Source: Deltaproteobacteria bacterium (GTDB lineage: Bacteria; Desulfobacterota; Desulfarculia; Adiutricales; Adiutricaceae). From it: a DNA stretch of 16,744 nt. Location of the stretch: assembly GCA_031277995.1 (NCBI GenBank), contig JAITLH010000020.1, positions 1 to 16,744 on the forward strand, written 5' to 3'. Positions within the stretch are counted from its first letter, which is position 1. Each line of letters opens with the position of its first letter. Below, in pieces: positions 7,519 through 14,504 of this stretch. A program made the position numbers and the translations under genes. Under the pieces are notes generated by a model. That model was not told the origin of the DNA and ran no database searches. It was given only the letters and a program-made list of their open reading frames with translations.

Positions 7519-8370
7519 ATGCTGGAAATAGAAAACCTAAGTAAAACCTTCGGCCACACCAAGGCCTTAACCGAGGTCAGCTTGAAAGTCGAGCGAGGCG
7601 AGATGGTGGCTTTGATTGGGGCCTCGGGCTCGGGCAAATCGACCCTTTTAAAGCACGTCTCGGGCTTGGTGGCCGGCGACAAGTGTTCGGGGCCGATCGA
7701 GGTAAACGGCCGAAGGGTTCAGGCCAAGGGCCAAATCGCCAAGGACATTCGGAAAACCAGAACGGACATCGGGGTGGTTTTTCAGCAGTTTAACTTGGTG
7801 GGGCGGCTAAGCGTCGCGACCAACGTGTTATTGGGGGCCCTGGGCCGGACGCCGCTTTGGCGATCGACTTTGATGGGCTTTAACCAAGCCGACCGAAGCC
7901 TGGCCTCGGAAGCCTTACTAAAGGTGGGCATTTTGGATAAGTACCACCAAAGGGCCTCGACGCTTTCGGGCGGCCAGCAGCAAAGGGCGGCCATCGCCCG
8001 GGCCTTGGTCCAAAGGGCCTCGATTATTTTGGCCGACGAACCGATCGCTTCTTTGGATCCCGAGAGCTCGATTCTGGTCATGGAGCTTTTAAGAAAGCTA
8101 AATAAAGAAGAGGGCCTAACGGTCGTGGTTAGCTTGCACCAGGTTGACTACGCCATGAAATATTGCCCCCGGGCCGTGGCCTTGGGTTTCGGAAAAGTTC
8201 TTTACGACGGCCCCAGCGAAGATCTGACCGTGGATAGGATGAAAACCATCTACGGATCCGGCGCGGCCGAGATGTTTGACGTCAATAAGATCGCCCCCAA
8301 AGTTAAGCCCCTGATGGCCGAACCCAAAAGCCAGGCCGAAAGCCTAAAAGAGCAGTTTTTTCACGCCTAA
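7519..8370 (+). CDS. phnC: Phosphonate ABC transporter ATP-binding protein PhnC
   Basis: ATPase subunit that powers phosphonate import by the PhnCDE transporter. The 283-residue protein has all ABC motifs: Walker A GASGSGKST (34-42), Q-loop Q89 in VVFQQFNLV, signature LSGGQQQR (149-156), Walker B IILADEP (169-175), D-loop SLD and switch histidine H207. IRKTRTDIGVVFQQFNLVGRLSVATN is characteristic of PhnC. It is slightly longer than E. coli PhnC (262) because of a C-terminal tail after about residue 250. The ATG follows AAGGAGA at good spacing. The gene lies between the two phnD copies and is separated from each by more than 200 bases. Confidence 0.95.
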   Translation: MLEIENLSKTFGHTKALTEVSLKVERGEMVALIGASGSGKSTLLKHVSGLVAGDKCSGPIEVNGRRVQAKGQIAKDIRKTRTDIGVVFQQFNLVGRLSVATNVLLGALGRTPLWRSTLMGFNQADRSLASEALLKVGILDKYHQRASTLSGGQQQRAAIARALVQRASIILADEPIASLDPESSILVMELLRKLNKEEGLTVVVSLHQVDYAMKYCPRAVALGFGKVLYDGPSEDLTVDRMKTIYGSGAAEMFDVNKIAPKVKPLMAEPKSQAESLKEQFFHA

Positions 8371-8635
8371 GCCCCGTTTTATCTCTGCGCGCGGACAGCC
8401 AAAAGCCCATATTTTATCTCTACGCGGTAGGCCAAAAGCCCCGTTTTTTCTCTCCGGGCGGACAGCCAAAAGCCCAAATTTTATCTCTACGCGGTAGGTC
8501 GAAAGCCCGTTTTTTCTCTCTCCGCGCGGTAAGCCAAAAGCCCGTTTTTTCTCTCTCTACGCGGTATGTCAAAAGCCCAAGTTTTATCTCTACGCGGAAT
8601 GTCAAAAAGTCTTATTTTCTCTATAAAGAAAGTCC
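8371..8635. repeat. 33-35-bp tandem repeat array between phnC and phnD2
   Basis: Seven recognisable adjacent copies start at 8371 (partial), 8401, 8434, 8468, 8501, 8536 and 8571, with a degraded eighth at 8604-8635. The core reads AAAAGCCC, then a T-rich part ending in TCTCT, then ACGCGGTA and G-Y-C. Copies vary at the centre (TTTTATCTC or TTTTTTCTCTC) and at the GCGG half. It fills most of the 337-base gap starting directly after the phnC stop codon. There are no unique spacers, so it is not CRISPR. Frames across it give repeated Arg/Lys-rich peptides that I do not consider genes. Confidence 0.9.
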
Positions 8636-8707
8636 ACAGTCAAATTTTCTTTAATCATTTTCCAATTTTCTACCTCTATAGTCATATATAGGAGAAAGGA
8701 GCCTTAA

Positions 8708-9751
8708 ATGCGTAAACGAGTCATTAGCCCAATATCCAAGAAACATGACCTTTTTGGCCGATTGGCCGGTCTGTTGGTCCTTGGTTTCGGTTTGGTTTTG
8801 GCCTGGGGATTGGGTTTGGCCACAACCGGGTTGGCCCAAGCCCAGGAAATCAACTTTGGCATCATATCGACCGAGTCCTCCCAAAACCTCAGAAAACTCT
8901 GGGATCCTTTCCTGGACGACATGAGGAAGGAAACGGGCCTGGACGTCAAGGCCTTCTTCGCCTCCGACTACGCCGGCATCATCGAGGGCATGCGCTTTAA
9001 TAAAGTCCAGCTGGCTTGGTACGGTAACAAATCGGCCATGGAAGCGGTTGACCGGGCCGACGGGGAAGTTTTCATGCAAACCCTGGCCGCCGACGGCTCC
9101 CAAGGTTACTACTCCCACATCATCGCCAACGTCAATTCCCCCTTAAATTCCATCGAGGACATGTTCAAAGACGCCAAGAACCTTAACTTCGGAAACGGGG
9201 ATCCCAATTCCACCTCGGGTTTTTTGGTGCCCAGCTATTACGTGTTCGCGGTAAACGGCGTGGATCCCAAAACCGCCTTTAAGAGAACGCTTAGCTCAAA
9301 CCATGAGAGTAACGCCCTCTCGGTCGCGAACGGGCAAGTGGACGTGGCCACCAATAATAGCGAATCCTTGGATCGCTTGGAACTTACGGCCCCGGACAAA
9401 AGAAAGCAAATAAAGGTCATCTGGACCAGCCCCCTAATCCCCAGCGACCCCTTGGTTTGGCGCAAAGATTTGGACCCGGCCGTCAAGAAAAAGATCCAAG
9501 ACTTTTTGCTTAACTACGGAAAGGACGGAGACGAGCGTAAGGCCGAGATCCTGACCGCTTTGCAGTGGAAGGGTTTTAAGAGCTCCTCAGACGATCAGCT
9601 TCTCCCCATTCGCCAACTCGAGCTTTTCAAGGAAAAGAAAAACCTGGAAGATCGGGGGAACCTTAACGACGAACAAAAAACCCGCTTGACCCAAATCAAT
9701 AACGAACTCAAAGATTTGGAAACCAAGATGGCCTCCTTGGCTAAATCCTAA
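8708..9751 (+). CDS. phnD: Phosphonate ABC transporter periplasmic binding protein PhnD (second copy)
   Basis: Periplasmic phosphonate receptor, paralogous to the gene at 6195. The 347-residue protein has an ordinary signal peptide (basic N-terminus, hydrophobic 20-40, ending GLAQAQ) and then INFGIISTESSQNLR, as in E. coli PhnD. Ligand positions are conserved: Y88, Y134, S168/T169 in GDPNSTSG, H199, E219 and D247; the motif at 103-107 is AWYGN with Tyr, unlike the first copy. The two paralogues are similar from the mature N-terminus to the terminal coiled segment, but differ completely in signal peptide. A strong ribosome-binding site, GGAGAAAGGAG, precedes the ATG. The stop overlaps the phnE start (TAATG), showing translational coupling to the permease; this copy may be the main partner of PhnE. 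Confidence 0.96.
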   Translation: MRKRVISPISKKHDLFGRLAGLLVLGFGLVLAWGLGLATTGLAQAQEINFGIISTESSQNLRKLWDPFLDDMRKETGLDVKAFFASDYAGIIEGMRFNKVQLAWYGNKSAMEAVDRADGEVFMQTLAADGSQGYYSHIIANVNSPLNSIEDMFKDAKNLNFGNGDPNSTSGFLVPSYYVFAVNGVDPKTAFKRTLSSNHESNALSVANGQVDVATNNSESLDRLELTAPDKRKQIKVIWTSPLIPSDPLVWRKDLDPAVKKKIQDFLLNYGKDGDERKAEILTALQWKGFKSSSDDQLLPIRQLELFKEKKNLEDRGNLNDEQKTRLTQINNELKDLETKMASLAKS

Positions 9752-10569
9752 TGGAATTAAGCTTGACCAAAAACGACGCGGAAACAAAGAAGATGGACCA
9801 GACCAAGACTTCCAGCCTCCGGAAAGCCAAAAATTGGGCCTTTGGCCTAATCGCGGCCGCCGTCTTGGTCTGGTCTTTCAAGGGCGCCGAGATCCGGCCC
9901 ATGGATTTAATCCGGGATTCAAAGAACATGGTCATCTTGGCCAAGGACTTTTTCCCGCCGGATTTCATCGACATCAAGATATATCTTGAAGAGATGCTCG
10001 TGACCTTGCACATCGCCTTATGGGGTACCATTTTCGCCTTAATCTGCTCGGTACCCCTGGGGCTGATGAGCTCGGAAAACATCGCCCCTTTCTGGTTGCG
10101 CCAACCCGTCCGGAGGTTAATGGACGCTTCCCGGGCCGTGAACGAAATGGTTTTCGCCATGATTTTCGTCGTTTGCGTGGGCCTGGGGGCTTTCGCCGGG
10201 GTCCTGGCCCTTTGGGTCCACACCACCGGGGTTTTGGCCAAACTTTTTTCCGAGGCCGTGGAAGCGGTGGACTCCCAACCCGTCGAGGGCATACGGTCCA
10301 CCGGGGCCGGCCTCATAGCCGAGATCTGGTTTGGGATCTTGCCGCAAGTTTTCCCCCTATGGATCTCCTTTACCCTCTACCGTTTTGAAAGTAACGTCAG
10401 ATCGGCCACGGTCGTGGGCATGGTCGGCGCCGGGGGCATCGGTTTTCTCCTAATCGACCTCATTAGAAGTTTCCATTTTAAGGAAACCTTCGCCTGCATG
10501 CTGGTAATCATCGTGGCCGTGACGGTCTTTGACATGATCTCGCAAAAGCTTAGGAAAATGGTCATCTAA
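9751..10569 (+). CDS. phnE: Phosphonate ABC transporter permease PhnE
   Basis: Inner-membrane channel subunit of the PhnCDE importer. The 272-residue protein has a charged N-terminus, a first membrane segment about 29-43, then segments about 82-105, 132-155, 200-212, 221-238 and 247-262. The coupling (EAA-type) loop, EGIRSTGAGLIAEIWFGILPQV, is at about 179-200 and contacts PhnC. LVTLHIALWGTIFALICSVPLGL and VGMVGAGGIGFLL are typical of PhnE. The ATG overlaps the last base of the phnD2 stop codon. Three hairpins follow the gene, the last stem being 13 bp, so part of the transcripts may end here. Confidence 0.95.
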   Translation: MELSLTKNDAETKKMDQTKTSSLRKAKNWAFGLIAAAVLVWSFKGAEIRPMDLIRDSKNMVILAKDFFPPDFIDIKIYLEEMLVTLHIALWGTIFALICSVPLGLMSSENIAPFWLRQPVRRLMDASRAVNEMVFAMIFVVCVGLGAFAGVLALWVHTTGVLAKLFSEAVEAVDSQPVEGIRSTGAGLIAEIWFGILPQVFPLWISFTLYRFESNVRSATVVGMVGAGGIGFLLIDLIRSFHFKETFACMLVIIVAVTVFDMISQKLRKMVI

Positions 10570-10581
10570 AAAAAACGGTTT

Positions 10582-10619
10582 CTCTCCTCCGAGAGCGGAT
10601 CTCGTCCTCTCCGAGATCC
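10582..10619 (+). other. Two small hairpins directly after phnE
   Basis: CTCTC/GAGAG around CTCC (10582-10595) and a perfect 8-bp GGATCTCG/CGAGATCC around a 7-base loop (10597-10619). They immediately precede a larger hairpin at 10622. Together they may slow or process the transcript at the phnE 3' end. Confidence 0.55.
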
Positions 10620-10621
10620 AA

Positions 10622-10660
10622 CCCCCAAGCCCGGACCCATGGCCCGGGCTTGGGGGCGTT
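10622..10660 (+). terminator. Strong hairpin between phnE and the DUF1045 gene
   Basis: CCCCCAAGCCCGG (10622-10634) pairs perfectly with CCGGGCTTGGGGG (10644-10656) across a 9-base loop; CG and TTTT follow. It resembles an intrinsic terminator with a short T run, or an operon-internal attenuator. The first in-frame ATG of the next reading frame (10639) lies in the loop, which argues against that start. Confidence 0.7.
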
Positions 10661-10692
10661 TTAAAATTAGGCCAAAATTCAAGGTAAAAAAA

Positions 10693-11556
10693 ATGTCGGA
10701 GAGATTTAGCGTATACCACGTGCCCGGCCCCAAAACCAAGCTTTACCAATTGGGTTCGGCCATTTTGGGCCGGGACGTTTACGACGGGGCCGCCCTAAGG
10801 CCGCCCTGGCCAGAGGAAGATTACCCAAAATGCCCGCCCCACCCGGCCCGGGCGGCCACCTACGGTTTTCACGCCACCTTGGTCGCGCCTTTTAGGTCCC
10901 TCGTTTCGGTGGAAACCCTAAACTCGACTCTCCAGGCCCTGGCCGCCAAAACCGAGCCCGTCGCCCTGGGGCCCCTGGAGTTAACCATACTGGAGCCGGG
11001 TTTTGTGGCCCTCGTTCCCAAAAACGCCCCCTTGGCCCTAAACGAGCTTGAGGAAAGGTTGGTTAAAACCTTTACCCCCTACGCCAAACCCATCGGGCCC
11101 GACGATCTGGCCAGAAGGGAACCCCTAACCGATCGCCAAAGGGCCTTGGCCAAAAAATGGGGCTACCCCTACGTCCTGGATCAGTTCCGCTTCCACCTGA
11201 CCCTAAGCGACAACCTGGCCGACGGCTTACCCGGCAACGCGGCCCAAAACCAAACCCCGCAAGGCCAAGACCAAAAAGGCCAAAAAAGACCGGACTTTGA
11301 CAAACAAGGCTTTCTCGATCTTATCCACGCCCTTTTGGACGAAAGCCTTTGCGCACCCCTCCCCTTGGATAGCCTCTGTCTGTGCCGCCAAGCCGTGACC
11401 GGCGGACCCTTTACGGTTATCTCGACCGCCCTTTTTCAAAAAGATCCCAAAGGCCCCAATCGAGAAAACGGCGACGCCATAAGCCTGGCCCGCGATCGCC
11501 TAGATGACCCCGCGCGCTGCGGCCTATCCGTAAACTACCTTCATGAATTCAAATAA
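10693..11556 (+). CDS. DUF1045-type phosphonate-operon protein, 2H phosphoesterase family
   Basis: A 287-residue member of the phosphonate-operon family related to 2H (two-histidine) phosphoesterases. Both signature motifs are present: GFHATL (H60, T62) and FRFHLTLS (H168, T170). Other family stretches are GSAILGRDVYDGA near 21-33, DDLARREPLTDRQRALAKKWGYPYV at 137-161 and GPFTVI near the end. The start at 10693 gives MSERFSVYHVP, matching the family N-terminus; an in-frame ATG at 10639 is rejected because it sits in a hairpin loop. At 287 residues it exceeds the usual 230 or so, owing to a Gln/Lys/Gly-rich insertion (about 182-206) after the second HxT and a C-terminal tail after about 250. 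Role inferred: cleavage of a cyclic or diester ribose phosphate made by the C–P lyase, as PhnP does in E. coli; this is not established for the family. Confidence 0.85.
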   Translation: MSERFSVYHVPGPKTKLYQLGSAILGRDVYDGAALRPPWPEEDYPKCPPHPARAATYGFHATLVAPFRSLVSVETLNSTLQALAAKTEPVALGPLELTILEPGFVALVPKNAPLALNELEERLVKTFTPYAKPIGPDDLARREPLTDRQRALAKKWGYPYVLDQFRFHLTLSDNLADGLPGNAAQNQTPQGQDQKGQKRPDFDKQGFLDLIHALLDESLCAPLPLDSLCLCRQAVTGGPFTVISTALFQKDPKGPNRENGDAISLARDRLDDPARCGLSVNYLHEFK

Positions 11557-11574
11557 AACCAAATAAAGACCTTC

Positions 11575-11618
11575 CCGGGTGGGGGGCCGTTGGCCCCCCA
11601 CCCGGCGTCGTTTTTTTT
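11575..11618 (+). terminator. Intrinsic terminator between the DUF1045 gene and phnG
   Basis: A perfect 14-bp stem (CCGGGTGGGGGGCC, 11575-11588, with its complement at 11592-11605) has a GTT loop and is followed by CGTCG and eight T. This is one of the strongest terminators in the window. It separates importer plus DUF1045 from phnGHIJK, so the lyase genes probably need their own promoter or considerable read-through. Confidence 0.92.
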
Positions 11619-11674
11619 ACCAAACCCTTTGGCCATGGGGAGCGTGGCCAGACTAAGGGGAGGATTTTTTAATA

Positions 11675-12115
11675 ATGCCCATGGAAAGAAAGAGAATCAT
11701 GAGAGCCTTGGCCTTAAGCGACGCCGACAGGCTTATCGAGTCAATGGGAACTTTAGGCCAATTGCCCGCCTTTATTTACCTAAGGCGCCCCCAAAAGGGC
11801 TTAATCATGGCCAAGGCCAGGGCCGACGCCACCGGGGCGCCCTTTAACCTAGGCGAGGTCTTGGTTACCAGGTGCTCTTTAAGCGTCAAGGGCCTAATTG
11901 GCCACGCCTACGTTTTGGGGGACGCCCCCGAAAAATGTTTGGCCGCGGCCCTGGCCGACGCCCTGGGGCAAGATGACGCTTACGGGCCGGCCATAGAGGA
12001 TATGGTCCTTAGCCTTGAAGAAGAGCTAGCCAGAAAAAGGGCCAACGAAAACGAACGGACCCAAAAAACCAAGGTCGAGTTTTTTACCCTAGTTAGAGGA
12101 GAAGATGAAAACTAA
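11675..12115 (+). CDS. phnG: C–P lyase core subunit PhnG
   Basis: Component of the PhnGHIJ core complex; with PhnI and PhnH it helps form the ribose 1-phosphonate triphosphate from ATP and phosphonate. The 146-residue protein is close to E. coli PhnG (150). Recognisable parts are KGLIMAKARADATGAPFNLGEVLVTRC (41-67), GHAYVLGDAPEKCLAAALADAL (76-97) and the diagnostic C-terminal VEFFTLVRGED (134-144). The chosen ATG is about 11 bases after GGGGAGGA; a second in-frame ATG two codons later is also possible. The gene overlaps phnH by 11 bases, indicating translational coupling. Confidence 0.93.
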   Translation: MPMERKRIMRALALSDADRLIESMGTLGQLPAFIYLRRPQKGLIMAKARADATGAPFNLGEVLVTRCSLSVKGLIGHAYVLGDAPEKCLAAALADALGQDDAYGPAIEDMVLSLEEELARKRANENERTQKTKVEFFTLVRGEDEN

Positions 12116-12896
12116 CCAAGAACAAAAGAAAGCCAAGCCGATAGCCGGCGGGCAGGGCCCGGCCCAAACGGGATCTTACCAAGCGGAGCCTGACGGGCCT
12201 GAAACTAAAGGGTTTGAAACTAAAGGGCCTAAAACTAAAGAATTCGCGTCTGGCCAAAACGGCAAAGCCCAGACCACCAAAACCCAAAGCGGGGGCGCGG
12301 CCCCCGCTTTGGGTTTTGGCGATTATACCTTGGCTAGCCAGGGGGTTTTTCGCCTGGCCTTGTCGGCCATGGCCTCTCCGACCAAGAGGTTTTACTTTGA
12401 CTTTAAGTCGTTAATCAAAAGCCAGCCGCCGATTCCGATTGGGATCGCGGCCTTGGCCTTGACCTTGGCCGATCATTTGACCCCGCTTTGGCTTTCCCCG
12501 TCCTTGGCCCAGGCCGAGGGTTTTTTGGTCTTTCATTCGTCGGCCCCGATCGTGAGGGAGCCGGAAAAGGCCGACTTCGTTTTGGCCGCGAATTTGGGCG
12601 AGATGCCCAATTTGGGCGATCTTAACCAGGGCGATCCCCGGTATCCGGACAGAGCGGCCACGGTCATATTGGGCGGCGCCTTTGAAAAAGACGACCCGGG
12701 GGTTGGTTTGACGGCCTTTGGGCCGGGCCTGGAAGGGGAAACGGAATTTGAAAACCATGGCCTTAGCCGCGATTTCGTGGGCCAGTGGGCCTTAAACCGG
12801 GCCTGTTACCCCTTGGGCGTGGACGTGTTTTTGGCCGGAGGCGATTGCTTGGCGGCGCTTCCGAGGTCCTTAACCCTAAGGCTTAAACCCAGTTAG
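12105..12896 (+). CDS. phnH: C–P lyase core subunit PhnH with low-complexity N-terminal extension
   Basis: Core-complex subunit that binds PhnG/PhnI/PhnJ and is required for phosphonate transfer to ATP. Residues about 76-260 match E. coli PhnH: GVFRLALSAMASP (80-92), LTLADHLTPLWLS (119-131), FHSSAPIV (143-150), FVLA, ATVILG (185-190), CYPLGVDVFLAGGDCLAALPRS (234-255). The first 75 residues are extra and hydrophilic, with pentapeptides GPETK, GFETK, GPKTK at 31-45 from a 15-bp repeat. The junction with the conserved domain (residues 58-72) is coded by a perfect 20-bp inverted repeat. E. coli PhnH is about 194 residues against 263 here. The start overlaps the phnG stop (GATGAA), so translation of the extension is likely. 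No alternative start with a good ribosome-binding site is obvious nearer the domain. Confidence 0.92.
   Translation: MKTNQEQKKAKPIAGGQGPAQTGSYQAEPDGPETKGFETKGPKTKEFASGQNGKAQTTKTQSGGAAPALGFGDYTLASQGVFRLALSAMASPTKRFYFDFKSLIKSQPPIPIGIAALALTLADHLTPLWLSPSLAQAEGFLVFHSSAPIVREPEKADFVLAANLGEMPNLGDLNQGDPRYPDRAATVILGGAFEKDDPGVGLTAFGPGLEGETEFENHGLSRDFVGQWALNRACYPLGVDVFLAGGDCLAALPRSLTLRLKPS
12195..12239 (+). repeat. In-frame 15-bp tandem repeat in phnH
   Basis: GGGCCTGAAACTAAA, GGGTTTGAAACTAAA and GGGCCTAAAACTAAA are three adjacent units coding G-P-E-T-K, G-F-E-T-K and G-P-K-T-K in the PhnH extension. Confidence 0.9.
12277..12319. repeat. Perfect 20-bp inverted repeat inside phnH
   Basis: CCAAAACCCAAAGCGGGGGC (12277-12296) and its exact complement (12300-12319) flank a 3-base loop. 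It lies within coding sequence at the border between the extension and the conserved PhnH domain. The stem ends in TTTTGG, so it looks like a terminator or REP-like hairpin absorbed into the frame. Confidence 0.93.
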
Positions 12897-13021
12897 GTTT
12901 TTTTACCAAGGCCTAAGGGAAATTTAAAAGAAAATTTACAACTCGCGGCTAAGATTTGGGTTGAACGGAATTCTTCGTTTCCCATCTATCCGGTTAATCA
13001 AAAAGAATTTTTGGAGTATCG

Positions 13022-14434
13022 ATGTACGTAGCCGTCAAAGGCGGTCAAAAAGCCATCTCCGAGGCCCACAAGCTACTGGAAGTCATAAGACGCGGGGACA
13101 CCGCCCTTCCGGAAATAAGCTTGGCCCAGCTTCAAAACCAGCTCTCGTTGGCCGTGGACCGGGTCCAGGCCGAGGGCTCCCTTTACGCCCCCAAGATGGC
13201 CGCCTTGGCCGTCAAGCAGGCCCAGGGCGATCTGGTCGAGGCCATATTTCTCCTTCGGGCGGCCCGGGCCAGCCTTAAGCGCTTTGGCTATAGCGAACCC
13301 ATCAAAACCACGGCCATGCGTCCCAAAAGAAGAATCTCGGGCACCTTCAAGGACATTCCCGGGGGCCAGATCCTGGGCCCAACCTTCGATTACACCCATC
13401 GTTTGCTTAAGCGTTCGCTCATGGATGACGGGGCTGGGCCAATTGACCAAGGCCAAAAGCCAAGCCAAGAAAGCCAAGGGCGCGAGCTTAGGAACGGACC
13501 TGGAAACGGGCTTGGAAGTGAGCCATTGGGCGGGCCTGGTAACGGTCATGGAAGCGGACATGGAAGCGGGCTTGGAAGCGAGCCATTGAGCGCTCATGAA
13601 AGCGAGCGTGAAAACAGGCCTGGGAGCGATCTTGGGAGCGGGCCTGGAAACGGTCATGGGAGCGCTCTTGGAAGCGCGCCTATGAATGGGCTAGCAAATG
13701 GGCCTGAAAGCGATCTTGGCGTTTTTGAACCCCAAACGTCCGAGGCCCCCATTTTGCCCAATGGCGGGGAACTGGCCGCCGTGGCCAGCATTTTGGAGCT
13801 TGAGGGCATCATGGAAACCATCGAGGATCTCGAGTCCAGGGCAAGGCCCTTTGATTTGACCAGGGAACCGTTGGAAGTTCCCTTAAATCGCGGAGGGAGG
13901 CTTCAAGCCCTGGCCCGGGGGGACGAGGGGTTTTTGTTGGCCTTGGCCTATTCCTCCCAGAGGGGTTTTGGTTCGGTCCACCCCTTCGTGGCCGAGCTGA
14001 GGTTGGGTCCGGTGGAGCTGGAATTTTGCCCCCCGGAATTGGGCGAGGTTATCACCGTGGGGGAAATCGAGGTGACCGAGTGCCAGACGGCCAACCAGTT
14101 TAAGGGCGGCGGGGGGAAGCCGCCCATGTTTACCCGCGGCTATGGTTTGACCTTTGGCCATAACGAACGCAAGGCCCTTTCCATGGCCATAGTTGACCGG
14201 GCCCTAAGATCGAGGGAACTTAACGAAGCCATTAAGGGACCCGCCCAAAACGAAGAGTTTGTCCTCTACCATGCCGACAACGTGGAAGCCTCGGGTTTCG
14301 TTTCCCACATCAAGTTGCCCCACTACGTCGATTTCCAGGCCGAGCTATCGATGTTACGGGAGATGAGGAAAAAATTAATGGCCCAAAACCAAGCCCCCTC
14401 CCCTGGCGACGAGGATTCGCCCCCCGAAACCTAA
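13022..14434 (+). CDS. phnI: C–P lyase core subunit PhnI with a repeat-coded insertion
   Basis: PhnI acts with PhnG and PhnH on ATP to replace adenine with phosphonate at ribose C1, and forms the heart of the core complex with PhnJ. The protein is 470 residues against 354 in E. coli. The N-terminal part MYVAVKGGQKAI to GPTFDYTHRLL (1-129) and the C-terminal part from GGRLQALARGDEGFLLALAYSSQRG (291-315) to LPHYVDFQAEL (432-442) are strongly conserved. H429 and H434 (SHIKLPHY) match the E. coli zinc-binding histidines. Between them is an insertion; residues about 155-233 are Gly/Ser/Asn/His-rich tetrapeptides (GxGS/GxGN type) coded by a 12-bp tandem repeat. Start supported by GGAGTATCG-ATG. Downstream of phnH by 125 bases without a terminator. 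Confidence 0.95.
   Translation: MYVAVKGGQKAISEAHKLLEVIRRGDTALPEISLAQLQNQLSLAVDRVQAEGSLYAPKMAALAVKQAQGDLVEAIFLLRAARASLKRFGYSEPIKTTAMRPKRRISGTFKDIPGGQILGPTFDYTHRLLKRSLMDDGAGPIDQGQKPSQESQGRELRNGPGNGLGSEPLGGPGNGHGSGHGSGLGSEPLSAHESERENRPGSDLGSGPGNGHGSALGSAPMNGLANGPESDLGVFEPQTSEAPILPNGGELAAVASILELEGIMETIEDLESRARPFDLTREPLEVPLNRGGRLQALARGDEGFLLALAYSSQRGFGSVHPFVAELRLGPVELEFCPPELGEVITVGEIEVTECQTANQFKGGGGKPPMFTRGYGLTFGHNERKALSMAIVDRALRSRELNEAIKGPAQNEEFVLYHADNVEASGFVSHIKLPHYVDFQAELSMLREMRKKLMAQNQAPSPGDEDSPPET
13484..13720 (+). repeat. 12-bp in-frame minisatellite in phnI
   Basis: About 19 to 20 adjacent 12-base units run without phase breaks. Examples are GGACCTGGAAAC (13496), GGGCTTGGAAGC (13568), GGCCTGGGAGC-containing units near 13616, GGGCCTGGAAAC (13640) and GCTCTTGGAAGC (13664). 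The typical product is Gly-X-Gly-Ser/Asn with X being Pro, Leu or His; some units read E-P-L-S or H-E-S. The 12-base periodicity is strict even where bases have diverged. Confidence 0.92.
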
Positions 14435-14504
14435 AGCCAAAATGCAAGGCATAAAAGAGTAAACACTCATAAAAACCCGCCGCTCAGGTAACGGTCGATT
14501 AAAG

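Noticed and set aside
7307..7531. Small reading frame between phnD1 and phnC
   Set aside because: It spans a hairpin, overlaps the phnC start in another frame, and shows no family motif or good ribosome-binding site.
8420..8605. Minus-strand Arg/Lys-rich repeat protein
   Set aside because: It is simply a translation of the tandem repeat array and has no ribosome-binding site or independent support.
8371..8635. CRISPR array
   Set aside because: Copies are directly adjacent and vary throughout; there are no unique spacers and no cas genes in the window.
10639..10692. Longer N-terminus for the DUF1045 protein
   Set aside because: The ATG at 10639 is within a strong hairpin loop and adds residues absent from the family; the start at 10693 matches the family N-terminus.
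12961..13278. Frame overlapping the start of phnI
   Set aside because: It is an out-of-frame shadow of phnI, which has clear homology and a better ribosome-binding site.
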